Counted from the first letter of the stretch, positions 47,841 to 59,595 are shown. The stretch is DNA of 64,000 nucleotides from Asterella californica (GCA_036924285.1 JAYKYS010000009.1:15934001-15998000), one strand, 5' to 3'. The notes: generated by a model not told the origin, from the letters alone. Numbers and translations are program-made.

Positions 47841-49344
47841 ATGTAGTGTTTTAATTCTTAACTCCAATAGATAAAAATTAGACGGTAAATTTCAGTGTTT
47901 TGTTTTAATATTTGACTTTAAATAACAAAAATTAAGAACAAAATAGTGATAATAACAAATAAGTTTTCAAACACAAACAGCATGCCTGTATCATGTTAGT
48001 GACTATACCAAATATGATTATACCTTTGTGAACACGTTTTCTGCAATGTCGAAGGCCTAGCATGGTTTTGTGAACACGTTTTCTCAGCCGTCTCGTCTCA
48101 GCCTTGGGCGTATTTCTGACACGAATATTGAGAAATAAAATAAGGCCAGCAGTCGCCTTGAGCATATCTCACACACCCATAATTGAGAAAATACACCCAA
48201 TATTGAGGAACTCTTTACATAAACTTGGACTCGAGGCCGTATGAGTTCGTATACTTCTCCTAACATTCTCATAGTGAGTTGAGTGGCTCAGGTCTATTTT
48301 CGTCCAAGCATGTTCCAAACACAGCCACAAATCCTAGCTGGATGGCTCCAAAGGTTGAAAAGAAAACCATCTCCAGAGGTGAGCATAACGGCGATGAGCA
48401 TAGAAATGACGCGCAAGGTGACATTAATTATAATCTTTCACTGAGTGTAGTTTGGTCCGAGAATCATATCTATACATACTGCAACTACTCTGGCCACAAG
48501 ATGGTCGCCTTTGGCCAAAGCGTATGTAAAGACCCCTAACACATCGTGCTTCCCACTTTCCCATCTTCGAACTACATTCGTTCGATCCATGGACTAAGCT
48601 CCAACTTCCAGCTGTTTCCAAGTGATCCGTCCATGATCACATTGGCAATTACGAAAGTCCACTGTCAACTCCGATTGTTGAAACTGGCTAAATTGTTGAT
48701 CCTTCAAAATTGTCGAGTTAGGGTACAAGTTATTGACCATGGCCAAGTAAGTTATATACCAAAGTTGAAAGTTGAGGAAATGAAGTTAATATTGTAGAGA
48801 GTACCGCAATAATCAAGGTATGACAGCATTAAATTTTTAAAACGTGGATACTGTACTCATTTCTCCAAAGCATTATCGTTATTTACATTACACCATATTA
48901 TGAACATGTATTTTAAAAACACAACCGTACCCAAAATTCGATTGACTTGGAGAAATCATGACGAATTGATTATACTCAAACTAACAATGAGCTACACGCG
49001 AAGAGAATCAGAAATGATTTGCACGGAACTGAAAGGAACAAGGATTCAAGGATGCGACAGAGAAATCGGGAATAAATTACGTGTTGTACTCCTTTTCGGT
49101 GTATACTGCAGCAGCAGCAGGCCGATGAAACATGGCGTGGTGAGATGCACAGAATTACGAGGCCTCTTTCTCCAGTCGCCACAAGCTATCCAAGCAATCC
49201 TGATCCAGTGACAACAATCTAAGGGCGTCACAACCACGATTGGTACCCTTGTCGACCTGGTACAAGACGCCGTAAACTCTACCTGAAAACCGCTCTTGCA
49301 GAAACTACAACCCATGAGAAGAAGTAAAGCATGGATTTTTTGTC
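47841..49344. other. No gene seen
   Basis: 47.85-48.0 kb is A+T rich. The frames between 48.3 and 49.2 kb show no family resemblance. CCTAGCATGGTTTTGTGAACACGTTTTC-type blocks at 48.02-48.08 kb form a short direct repeat (GTGAACACGTTTTCT). Confidence 0.35.
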
Positions 49345-49404
49345 GCATGCTTTTCGAAAGAAAGTCGGGAAGTTTGCCTCCTGACTTTCTTTCGAAAGGT
49401 ATGC
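49345..49404. repeat. Inverted repeat, 22-bp arms
   Basis: Arm 49345-49366 and arm 49383-49404 are complementary at 20 of 22 positions (15 uninterrupted: TTTCGAAAGAAAGTC). The loop is 16 bases. It lies just downstream of the YqgF gene and could be a small RNA precursor or a foldback footprint. Confidence 0.85.
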
Positions 49405-49532
49405 AACACGAAGGATATACCATTGTCTGTTACCTAACCTCAGTGATAAACTCGACTGATGCACGAATCATCTTACAATCTTTTCATTAAACTAATAATC
49501 AGCTAACCGGTGGAAACAGGAATGGACAGCAG

Positions 49533-50930
49533 TTATAATGAATTCGTACAGTGATTTCCAGCAATGACAGATCGTTTCACCTGCAGGATACTGAGAGCTG
49601 CCATTTTGTCGACGATGTTCTTTCTTTGCAAGCCTTCGATCCGAAGACCTTGTAGGGTCCTCGTTACAGCCTGAGTGAAAGACAGAAGGCAATGGAGATT
49701 ATACAGAAAAGAATAACAGGACTTGATTCATCATATTCACTATAAAAGCGAGAGAGACACATACCGCAGATGTGAGACGTTCATCCCAGTATAGGTAAGA
49801 GAGGTCTTGAAACTTGCCACTGAGTTGCAACTCAGAGATAAATGATTTCACCATACGCTCCTATTTCACGACAGAAGTGGAGTTATTCAGAACATCTGAG
49901 TCTGTAGTTGGACCGACCGAGGTCTGGGAAAACCTAAGTTTAGTAGCAGACCTCGCGCACATAATTGCACATTAGTACGAAGGAGCAGAACCTTGTGCAA
50001 TCAGCGAACGCCAGAACTGAGATCATGGAGGAGTAAGTCTCATTGAGTTCTTGTTTCAAACGAGGCCTTAAAGGTGTTGTCCTCTTGATGTTGCTTTTAT
50101 ATTTCGTGCACGCAGACCAGAAAGTGTTTCGCTATTCAAGAATTTAAATGGTGATGCGAGTAATCTCTCGGACGTCACTATACGTTCTAGTAACTACCAC
50201 CAATACTTCGTTCCACCCTCACAGCACAGCATATCAAATGCCACGTTTCATTTGTGAGCGTTAGGTACTTTTCAGCTCTACGAGAGAGTGAATAAATCGT
50301 ATTGGAGACAGCAAGTGTTACCTGACTGCTACGATGTCCTGCTAACTCGAGCGGGTATCCGATTACTAGGCCGCGTATTGTATGTCTCCGAATCTGTTCA
50401 AGGCTTCGAACCGAGTGTTATCTAAATGGGAGACAAATCGACGTAGAGACTAACTTTAAAACCATGTTTTGGTAGTTTAGGGTACCACACTTACCAGGTT
50501 CTCTAGCTTATCAATATTTGACAGACTTGTTGACTGATTTCGATAGAGGACACTGCAATACAAGTTCAATATTAGCACCGTGTCTTCAGAAATGGGCATA
50601 GAATTGGAAGTGATGATTCTCAGAACAGTTGAAACAGACAAACTGAGAAGAAGAAGCAGAAGTTAAAGAATTCGTCTGTTTTTTGATCCTGTTCATGCTA
50701 TTTAGAATTTGTGTACCGAAGACGTGTCATCCAACTCGTGAGCTGCTGACTCTTAGCGAAGTGCTTGTGATTGAGAGTATGAGAAAGAGAAGATACCTAT
50801 GAGGTGAAGCAATCCGAAATTCACAGTCGGATATTGCAACACCAACATTCCGCACTCCGACATCCATTCCAAGCAATCTGCCTCCACCTTTAACTGCCTC
50901 GTGCAGCTGCTTCAAAGTCACAGCCTTCAT
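49533..50930 (-). CDS. YqgF/RuvX-type (pre-16S rRNA nuclease-like) protein, 5 exons
   Basis: Exons on the minus strand: 50930-50797, 50552-50495, 50393-50322, 49860-49765 and 49670-49533. All have GT..AG borders, joining in frame to about 165 residues, close to bacterial YqgF (about 140-150) and its plant homologues. The RNase H-like fold shows RLLGMDVGVRNVGVAISD (Asp23), GLVIGYPLELAG, YWDERLTSA (Glu115) and NIVDKMAALSILQ (Asp141), so all three catalytic acidic positions are present. Bacterial YqgF matures the 16S rRNA 5' end; plant homologues presumably act in an organelle. An alternative Met at 50975 adds 15 basic residues. The stop assumes no further intron after SILQ. Confidence 0.9.
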
Positions 50931-51256
50931 CTTCTTGAACGCATAGGGAAATTTGACCGAACGAAGATTGCACAACAGTTATCACATCATTCAAGCGAGT
51001 CTTCGCCGAAGCTAACACGTTAACCCTAGCAGCAAGCAACAGAGAAGTCGTCCAATTTGCAGAACATGAGTGTGAGAGCTTCAGAGAGATTTGACTCAGA
51101 AATGAACAGCTCAAAGAATCGGTTTACAGAGATATATACTTAATAATTGTAAATCATTGATTGAAGCGTTCTTGTGAACCGCCTCTGGTTTAAAACTAAA
51201 GCATCCAATTCAAAAACCACCCTGCATTCACCCGTTTCAGCGAAAGCTTTTAGAGC

Positions 51257-51611
51257 ATGCGCTCCGCTAGTGTGAGGATTTTGTCGTCGTCCTTTGCCCG
51301 TAAGTGCCTAATCTGTTCTTGTGTTGACTGCCTCACAGTGCGCTTTCTGCATCGTCGTGTTCGGCTACATACTACAAAATGTTCTTATCAGAGGAGGATT
51401 GCTATCAGCGTAAAAGCAGTTTATGATTATCCATGCGCTACTACGGTAGTGTTGATAGTATCTCGAAAAATTCTCAAAAGATGCTGATCTTCTCAGAGTA
51501 AATGCTAGCCAGGGGAGACAGATCCGCCATAGCAAACAGACATTAGAACCTGAACGACAGATTGGCTGCACAAACATTCCCAAGCGACCCTATCAAGTGC
51601 TTACACTGTGA
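51257..51611 (+). CDS. Possible small mitochondrial protein gene, divergent from YqgF
   Basis: A candidate first exon, 51257-51299, encodes MRSASVRILSSSFA, a basic, serine-rich start like a mitochondrial presequence, and ends at a GTAAGTG donor. A candidate last exon, 51497-51611, opens after CTCAG and reads VNASQGRQIRHSKQTLEPER, then TNIPKRPYQVLTL and a stop. The reading phases do not fit directly, so a middle exon would be needed. It lies about 0.3 kb from the YqgF start in the opposite direction, a layout expected for a shared promoter. No family is recognised; this is a weak call. Confidence 0.25.
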
Positions 51612-52680
51612 CGAAAGTGTACTCCGCGGGGAATGAGTTTCAACATTGGCACTCACCCCGGAACTACGTAAGATTTTCGAACTTACTCGACACTCAGGCT
51701 GCACGAGGATACATCGTCTACTATAACCCTACAGTGGTGTCACCATTTCTCAAATTAAGGTGTGATCGAGCGTCTGCAGATTACGGACGTTTTAATGAGA
51801 AAGTTAGGTGACTTGCCCGGTCACTGTGACCATTCGCGGTCCGTGTAGCGGGGTTGACCACGCTGTCAGACGCCGTTGGAGCCAAGTTCGACTACGGTAA
51901 AGAGAGAACGAGGTGTGGAGGGGGACGGTGGCATCACGACGGCGAGGTATTGAGGTATCGCGAGAGCGGAGTAGCCAGACAGCGAGAGCGGGATATCACG
52001 ATAGTGAGATAACGCGGTAGCGTAGCGATGGTGAGGTGACAGCGCATAGCGACATTCACTACAGCGGGATATCGCGATAGCGGGGTAGCGCGGTAGCGTA
52101 GCGACGGTGAGGTGACAGCGGCATTAGCGGCATAGCGAAAGCGGGGTAGCGGCATATCGACCTTCAGATATGGAGGGATAGTGCCATAGCGAGGTGAAAG
52201 CGGCATAGCAGCGAAGAGCACTTGTTTCTTGATCGTTATTGACAGCAGCTGAGAGAGCGAATTGATTTGACTGCGTGGCAAGACGAGAATGTTCGCTCGG
52301 GAACGAGCTTTCACGTTTGGGAAGACGTTACTAGACATTTACTAGCTCTATTGCGGAATCGATTATGTTTGCTAGAGAGAACGAGACATCCTGTCATGAC
52401 ACCGGAGACATGCACGTATAGCGACGGGTTCATGTTTAGAAGGGGTTCGTCATGTCGACACACGCACATGGTAAATTTGTCCAGTGTCGGCACAGCGCTC
52501 TCGCGATATTCAGACGGCGACATAGCGAGAGAGATGACGACATGACCGGGCACTTGTTCTACAGAGCTCACCTGTTCATAGCTCTTTGACCGCTTGAGTT
52601 GCAGCTACCGCGCGGCATCGAACCATCGACGCGACTGTGAGTAAATGAGACATTCATTCACAATTGTTTCATTTTGTTTT
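51612..52680. other. Intergenic with low-complexity repeats
   Basis: No gene seen. It contains the AGCG-type repeat at 51930-52210, listed separately, and featureless sequence on both sides. Confidence 0.4.
51930..52210. repeat. AGCG/ATAGCG low-complexity repeat
   Basis: Degenerate array of GGTAGCG, GATAGCG and GCATAGCG units. A roughly 80-bp higher-order unit (CGCGGTAGCGTAGCGAYGG) is seen twice, at about 52011 and 52089. Confidence 0.75.
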
Positions 52681-52812
52681 CATTGTTTGTTGAACTTACG
52701 GCAAAGAGAGCGATTCACTATACCAATTGGACGATACACTCGGAAGGGATTCAGGTTCTTTCACTAAGACTTATCTCTCATTCCAAAGTTGCCGTAAGTT
52801 CAATGAACAATG
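52681..52812. repeat. Short foldback element (MITE-like)
   Basis: CATTGTTTGTTGAACTTACG at 52681 is complementary to the sequence ending at 52812 (24-bp arms, two mismatches), giving a 132-bp unit with no coding content. Directly after it, 52828-52940, a unit TTTACATTCATCGTTGTATC is repeated twice. Confidence 0.7.
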
Positions 52813-53065
52813 AAAATCTAAGTTCGAATGTCGCAGTATTGAAGTGTTTACATTCATCGTTGTATCATCATTTGCTTAGAAATGAATGTCGCATTGTTTA
52901 CATTCATCGTTGTATCTTCCTTTGTAAACTGTGAATGTCGCAGTGTGGAGTAACGCAGTAACGCAACGCAGTTAAGTCTTATTGCAATTCTAACACCTTT
53001 TTGCAACGCCTTCTTATTCGAAGCTACTATGCTTGCATGCTGACTAAACCCTTAAACCCTTTGGA

Positions 53066-55185
53066 ATGGAAACACAGTGTTGCTATCGTTGTAACAAAGA
53101 TCAACTTTTAACTCAATTTACGCGTGCTCGCAAAGGATCCAACCCGTTGGACTTGGTAATTTTCAAGACGTGTAACGTCTGTTATGCTAAAGCCAAGAAG
53201 AATGGAGGGAGTGCAATAGATGTCGATCATGAAGAAGACGCGAGCTTCTTAGTGACGGTAGAGTGTGAGACGTCCGAAATGTTTGACGTACTGAAAGAGT
53301 GTTTTGCCACAGAACTGACTGAAGATAATGTTGTTTTCTGTCGATTGATTGTTCGTCTAACTGACGAGTCTATGACAGAGGTGTTTGCAAGTTGAAACTC
53401 GAGTAATGGTAGTAATAAACTGTCGTCTTGGGTCAAGATTCACATCATTTCTGACTTAGAATTTGCTAGTTCGTATTATTGGGATGTCCGAAATCCACGT
53501 GCTAGCTCGAAAGAAATGACAGTATTCAAAATGACCCTCTGGTGTGTCTCGCGCTGCGACCGAATTACATATGAGAGTCAAGCGTCTACATCTACCTCGC
53601 AGCGTGCTCAGGAGAAAAAACGGAAGATCTACAGGTTTGAGTGTGGAGGTACCGTTCGAGTTATCTTAGACACATGCTCGAAAATAATGCTTCTAACTTG
53701 TTAACATATGTTGCTACATGAGAAACAGACTTACAAGCTGAAAGTTTTTCCAAGAGAAGCTATTGTGTTTTTAGAGGGCATTGCCACCATGAATATTTGT
53801 AAATCTGAAGTGTATCGGATGCTTAGCGACAGGGGAATTATCAATTCTATGAATATAACAAGGGCCCAAGTGAACTTTTGGATTTCTGAGGTGCAGTCTA
53901 GACAGTACCTGCGTGACATCGATGACCAGGTGAGATCTGTCTCACTACTGATAAGAAGTTCTAGATTTGCATCAAAGAACTTCGAGTAAGTGTTGTATGA
54001 ATACACTGACTGCTCATGTCTTTTGGGTTTTGCACTCCTTTCTTTGAGCGAGCGAGATCAGTACGTGAAATTGTAGTAGATAGTACGTTCAAGACCAATT
54101 CCATGCGTTTTGAACTGTTCGTGATAGTTGCTAACTTGGAAGGATTTGGTGTTTCGCTTGCATACTTGTTTTACTCGAAGGTTGGTGATGGTAAAAAGAC
54201 CATCGATTCTGAGACTGAGCAACATCGTAAGACAATGCTAACATCTTGGTTTGTGTGCTTGAGAGACAGAGGCTTGAAATCAATTTTTGCCCTCACTGAC
54301 AAAGACTCTGGTCAGATCTCGGCACTACGCGTAGCGTTTGTCCTAGTATACATCCAGCTATGTTTGAAGCATGCCCAAGCGGTTGTAGAGGTAAAATGTA
54401 TGTCATTAAGAAAAGCATCAAGCTCTTATAGTGGAGTAGAAGCAACTGTGATTTTTGGTTTCATTGATCCGGACTGGGTTCCAGCATTTGTTCTTGGTGG
54501 TACTAACTTGTCGGGAGTTCAAACCAGAAGAGAGGTGTTAACTTTGCTCACCAGTCACTACAATCTCCATCCACTTATTCCAAACTCTTTAGGTGAGTTC
54601 GAGTCATCTGAGGCTCTCCATGCAAGAGCAGTTCATGAAATGTATGACTGGTGTAAACGACATAATTCTGTCTACCTGTGGAGATATTTGTGGAGAGAGT
54701 GGTATAGTCTTGCGAAGTTCAACATCTTCAGCCGTTCGTCGAAGCCTCTCCTTAGTTTATCTCGAACTACTAACATTGTGGAAAGTCATTGGAGAAAACT
54801 TAAACATGATTATAAGTATACGCTGAATAGGCCTCGTCTGGACAGGTTGACTTTGGTAATAGCTAAAAGTTTGGTCGCTGACATGCAGACAGTGTTGGAC
54901 CAAGTGCTCAATGGGAGGACGTTTTCTTCGTGGTGGGAAACCTTCAGAGTTACATGGCGGAAGCTTGCAGCACATCCTATTTCGACTGCTTCCACATATT
55001 TGACTTGCACAAGCAGATGGGTCTGCTCATGTCCTCAGTTTTTGAACTCTCTATACCTGTTGTGTAAGCATCTCATCTCCGCTTACGAGGAGAGAGTTGT
55101 AAATGCACCTCGATTTGAGATGACTTATCGAAGGTGTACATATCCATTTTATGTATTTAACGACGATTGTGATTTTTTTGAATGA
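53066..55185 (+). pseudogene. MULE-like transposase with N-terminal CxxC domain and SWIM finger
   Basis: A single frame from 53066 to 53990, interrupted by TGA (about 53396) and TAA (about 53701), then a frameshift into 54016-55185. The N-terminus has paired cysteines (CYRC, CNVC), like DNA-binding regions of transposases. The catalytic core has VVDSTFKTN (Asp), FALTDKDSGQ (Asp), LCLKHAQ (C-x2-H) and NIVESHWRK (Glu). The C-terminus has a SWIM finger, CSCPQFLNSLYLLCKHL. Coding-like sequence continues to about 55.46 kb in another frame. It differs from the minus-strand MULE at 38-40.5 kb. With only two stops and one frameshift it is a fairly young copy. Terminal inverted repeats were not found by eye. 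Confidence 0.78.
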
Positions 55186-55589
55186 GAGATGGTTCCCGAA
55201 GCATGTAATCCATGGACATGATATGTTATTTCATTTAATGTTATTCTATTTAATGTTATTCCATCTGTTGCTGAGCATCCAACAGAGATTGATGTGCAAG
55301 TATCTATGGGAGATAACACCCAAGGAGATGTTGAGCCTGAGGTCGCAAGTGAGCAAGACGTTGACGGACCTTCCAGAGAGTCATTTCAACAACATTGGGA
55401 TGTTACACGTGGGCACGTCAATATCTCTTTGCTATCGAAGGAGACAACATTCTCTTTCTGAAAGAACTCGACGATGTTTTTTTGTCTTCGAGCGAAAAGT
55501 GAAAGTTTGTATTCAGAACTTACGATCTAGAAGGCAGCAGCCGACTTGGGAGTCTTCTGGGCCTTCTTTCTATTTGCATTAGTATTAGT

Positions 55590-57233
55590 TAGTTATATGC
55601 GTTGTATATTAGTTATTTAGTATTAGTTTAGTAAATTTTTGTACATAGTGTCTACCGTATACATAATATTATGCAGTGCATGTCACTCAGATGGTTTAGA
55701 CCTACTTGGTCTACTTCAGTTCAATTCTCGAGCAGGTGGTAGTATCTTCTAAATGGACATTAATACTAGAAAGCCTGGATTTCGATATAGATTTGTATAT
55801 GTTCGTTTTCAATATTCGTTCCCTTGTCTCTGGTAACCGGAGCTCTTTGGAAACTCTGTTTGGCTGCCTCGCCGCACTCTATGTAGAGCAGCTGGTCGTA
55901 CAACCTCATTTAACGGGAGCTCATTGCCTGTTTGAATCGTATGTTTGGCTGCCCCGCTGCACTGTGAGTACATCACCGCACCGTGTGTGTACAAATGTCT
56001 GTTCCAGCAGAAGATTTGATGGGATGTGGGACCGCAGTGCAAGTCCATGCTCTATGAAACTGTGAAAGGAAGTTGGGCTTCCAAGTCAAGGAATTAATCC
56101 TCAAGTTGCAAGTAGATGATTCCCGGTTTGCACTGCCTGATTATAGAGACGTCTAGTTCATGCTTGCCCTCTCTAGCCCCTAAAACTCACACTCCCAAAA
56201 ATTGCAGCAGAGGAATCGAAATCACTCGCACACTTCAGAAGCGGCTTCACGAATAATGATCTTCACATATGGTGACTTGAAAGATAATGAAATAAATATT
56301 TCTCACAAGAAATGATTTAGGGAGCAAAGCAATGCATGTTCAAATTTTAGTTGTAAACTTATAGTGTAAGTGTAAACGTTTGCGTTCGTAATAAGGGTGT
56401 GGTCAAGTAAAGGGTTTAATACAGTGCATGGACCAACACTGCGGTAGGGATGGAACAAATCGTCAAAAAATACAGATAGGGTATGATTTTGTTATCGATA
56501 TGGTTCAAGGTCCTTATAATGCTTTAACTTCAATTTAAGTGAATGACGTTTACTTAAAGTATGAACGTAATTTCTGTAATGAATACAATGGTACCGTTCT
56601 ATGGAGAGGCATGGACAAACTAAGTTCGCAAACTAATTAACTCTCTCCACAACACATGCAACGTTGAGATGTGGAAGTTAATGAAAAATGATTTTGAATT
56701 AGAAAGGATCTGCTTAAACCAGAGAAGTTCACTGAAGGAAATATTTCAAATTAAAAGTAAACATAAATTTTAACATAAATAAGATAAACATAAATTTTAA
56801 TAAACATAAAAATGAAGCAAACGGTTTAATTTAATGTTCTGAAAATAGCATAGAAGGAAATAATCAATAGCAAAATTACTCACCTTAAGTTGTAGCAATT
56901 AATTAATAGGGTTAGTTTAATTTATTCCTTCTGAGATTCACGGGGAAAAATCACACTTAATTAATATCGGGATGAGGAGGAAATCATCACGAGAAACGAG
57001 AAATTAAAGATAACTCAATTCTTGGAGGTTGCATTATTCTGGTTCGAGTTAGCTTGGTGCTCGAAACTCATAGCGAGGATATAGATCCATGCGGTTAAAG
57101 ACCAAAAAAGGTATACCTCCAGCTTCAGATGTGAGCGCTGATTCAAGTTTTAATATGCTGAAAATAGTTCATATTGTTCACGTACAATTCCAAACATCCA
57201 ATACTCTAGGACAAAATTCCTGATGATTCTTTA
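55590..57233. other. No gene seen; A+T rich
   Basis: The block GTTTGGCTGC is repeated at 55859 and 55941 (about 82 bp apart). 56.7-57.0 kb is A+T rich with short TAAACATAAATTTTAA repeats. No coding signal. Confidence 0.35.
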
Positions 57234-57700
57234 AGTATCTCAGATCGAGCTGAGCTTTTGTCAGTAAGTTATATGTAGCATATACGTCATATTGATCTAA
57301 TTTCAGCTCGTTCTGAGATGATCGAAAAACCGCAAACGCTAAGGACAACCCATTTGGGTAAAACCTCTGAGAGCATTTTGTAAAAGAAGACGACTTCTCA
57401 AGTATCTCAGGACAACACGATTTTCGGTCAGTAAGATACACATAGCATATACATCATATTCTCAAAATTTTAGCTCATTCTAACATGGTTGAAAAAACCG
57501 CAAATGCTAAAGACAACCCATTTGGGTAACTTTGAGAGCATTTTGTAAAAGAAGACGACTTCTCAAGTATCTCAGAACGACATGATTTTTGGTCAGTAAG
57601 ATACACATAACATATACATCATATTCTCAAAATTTCAGCTCATTCTGACATAGTTGAAAAAACCGCAAACGCTACAGACAACCCTTTTGGGGTACTATCT
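57234..57700. repeat. Three-copy tandem repeat, about 166-bp unit
   Basis: AGTATCTCAG occurs at 57234, 57401 and 57566, and each unit then carries GCATATACRTCATATT and GACAACCCATTTGGG. The second and third copies are closer to each other than to the first. The unit length is in the range of plant satellite monomers. Confidence 0.9.
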
Positions 57701-58205
57701 CACATCTCAAGTTACCTTTAATTTTAAATATTTCCTGTAACGAACTTCTCCGGTTTAAGCCGATACCGTCCAATACAAAATAATATTCTATTGATTTCAA
57801 CATAAATAAGTATTTATTTCAGTACCTTTAGGTTTTAATTTTACTCGACGGAACTATTCCGAGGTCTAACATCCTTATGGTTTTTCTCCTCCTTGTGTTT
57901 ATTCATGTTGTTAAATACACAATTTAAACTAATAACCTTTTAGTAAATACAATTGTGAATATAAAGTGATAAATAAAGTGAAAATAAAGTGATAAATTAA
58001 ACCTTCAAAAAAACCGATTTTCTCACACGATACAGTGCTCTGTTTCTCTTCCTATTGTGCATCGCAGTCCATATGCTTTATGGATTATTTCCAGAAGATT
58101 CGGCATGTATAAAGCAGCTAAACCCTTCGCTCAGGTCGTGTGATATCAAAACCCTCATCTCATCGAAGGGGGTGGAGGTGGAGGAGCGGACTTCGCAAAG
58201 CTCAT
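57701..58205. other. A+T-rich spacer, no gene seen
   Basis: It continues A+T-rich DNA with ATAAAGTG microrepeats at about 57960-57995. No supported reading frame. Confidence 0.35.
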
Positions 58206-58675
58206 CTAAGCAACTATGCCTACGCTCAGGACGATCCAACCCATAATATCATATTTGAAGTCGCTGTCTTTTTTCTTCTTTTTTGATGTCTGCTTAAGAC
58301 GAGACGAGCGAAACATACTCCAGAGTAGATTTTTTGCTTCGTTAACTAACCCCAGTTCTCCGTAAACGTCTATCATCATGTTGCAAGTTGTGAAATCGAG
58401 AGCGACACCTCTAGCATTAAGTTCCGAGAATACTTTACGTGCCTCGTCATATTTTTCTGATTCGACGTAGGCATTGATCAAAACACTATAAGTGACGATT
58501 TCAGGATCAACACCCGTTGACTTTTTCTTGAAGGAGATATTCTGCTTCCCTATGAAGTTTTGCTTTTCCGTAAATGTTTATCATGAAGTTGAAAACAACT
58601 CTATCCGACGCTATTCCTGAACACCTCAGTTTTGAGAACAAAGAGACAGCCTTAGCAAAATCCGTCACCAAGTCG
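58206..58675 (-). pseudogene. Pentatricopeptide repeat (PPR) protein fragment
   Basis: The minus strand encodes PPR motifs: DFAKAVSLFSKLRCSGIASD, VVFNFMINIYGKAKLHREAE, then after a one-base frameshift TYSVLINAYVESEKYDEARK and ALDFTTCNMMIDVYGELGLV. The 35-residue period and the pattern x-YN-x-x-I-x-x-Y-G match P-type PPR proteins, which bind organelle RNA. Only about three and a half repeats remain, followed by Lys-rich KKKKKD and unrelated sequence. It is a truncated, frameshifted copy, not a full gene. Confidence 0.75.
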
Positions 58676-58734
58676 ACAGATGTGGACGTTGGACTCGGAT
58701 TTTGAGTAGTCAGATCCGATATTCGTAAGCCGAT

Positions 58735-59110
58735 CGATAAGACTCATGCTCGTCTTCTTTTCAGAAGATTGGCAGGTTGTAGACGGTTATCTCTCAAGGT
58801 CGAAGCTAGTTTCAAAGAAAGAGTTGGAGGACGAATTCCCCGAGTGGCATCGAGTTTGTATGCAGTGGTATAGCGACGCAGATGATGCCGATGAAGATGT
58901 GTCCTTTTCTTCTGTTACTGAGCTGTCGATGTGTATCATCGGAAGCTTTGCTGTGGTTGATCATGTAGAGCAAAGGAAGGTTGTCAAAGAGATGATATGT
59001 AACTTTTTGCTGTGAGAGATCTGTTTTCGATCGATGATCCTTTGTTGAAAACTGTAAATGCAGAATTTCCATGTCCACCTGACTGCCAAGAATGTGGGAT
59101 TCCTTGGGTG
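58735..59110 (+). pseudogene. Copy 2 of the unidentified duplicated protein fragment
   Basis: Open frame 58746-59015 with EDWQVVDGYLSRSKLV, KKELEDEFPEWHRVCMQWY, DADDADEDVSF and ELSMCIIGSFAVV, then EFPCPPDCQECGIPW at about 59067-59110 after a break. Block order and spacing are the same as on the minus strand at 34205-34675. This copy keeps the frame longer (89 residues). No family is known to me; the CPPDCQECG motif suggests a metal site. It lies beside the PPR fragment. Confidence 0.5.
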
Positions 59111-59595
59111 TAATCGATGCACCGGCTGACCGCATCTTCTCTCCTCAGAAGACAAGAGAGGTATACTTCTCAATACATACTTTTAGCTTCGCAATAGGAC
59201 CACGTTATTGTTCTAGAAGCTGTTCGCATTTGTGTTTGTTACGGTCTGCTTCAAACTTTGAGTTGGTTCGTTCCTCTCGTTTTGTGCGCTGTAAACAATT
59301 ATCTTGCTGAGTGGACGCCATTGAGTGAATGCCATTTAGGTTTGGTAAACTTCAGCAGATCTCTGCGGATGTCCACCCCTCGGTTTGACACTAACTCACA
59401 AGGATGGCGAATTCACTGGAAGAATTTGCAGGACTAAAGCTGCGAACAGGGGCAAGAGTTCGAGACGCTATTCCGACCTTAAGACTTCGGAGGCTGAGAG
59501 CAGCGTAACAATGATTTGTTAAAATTTTCTGCACTTTGCTTTCGTCGTTAGATGGGGTGTTGACACCTCCGTTGGTTCGCCGGTGGTGACTGCAG

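Noticed and set aside
48279..48539. 86-codon + strand frame starting MSGSGLFSSKHVPN
   Set aside because: No conserved motif and no splice context; not distinguishable from a chance frame.
57234..57700. CRISPR-like array
   Set aside because: Units are about 166 bp and contiguous, with no short direct repeat and unique spacer alternation; the genome is eukaryotic.
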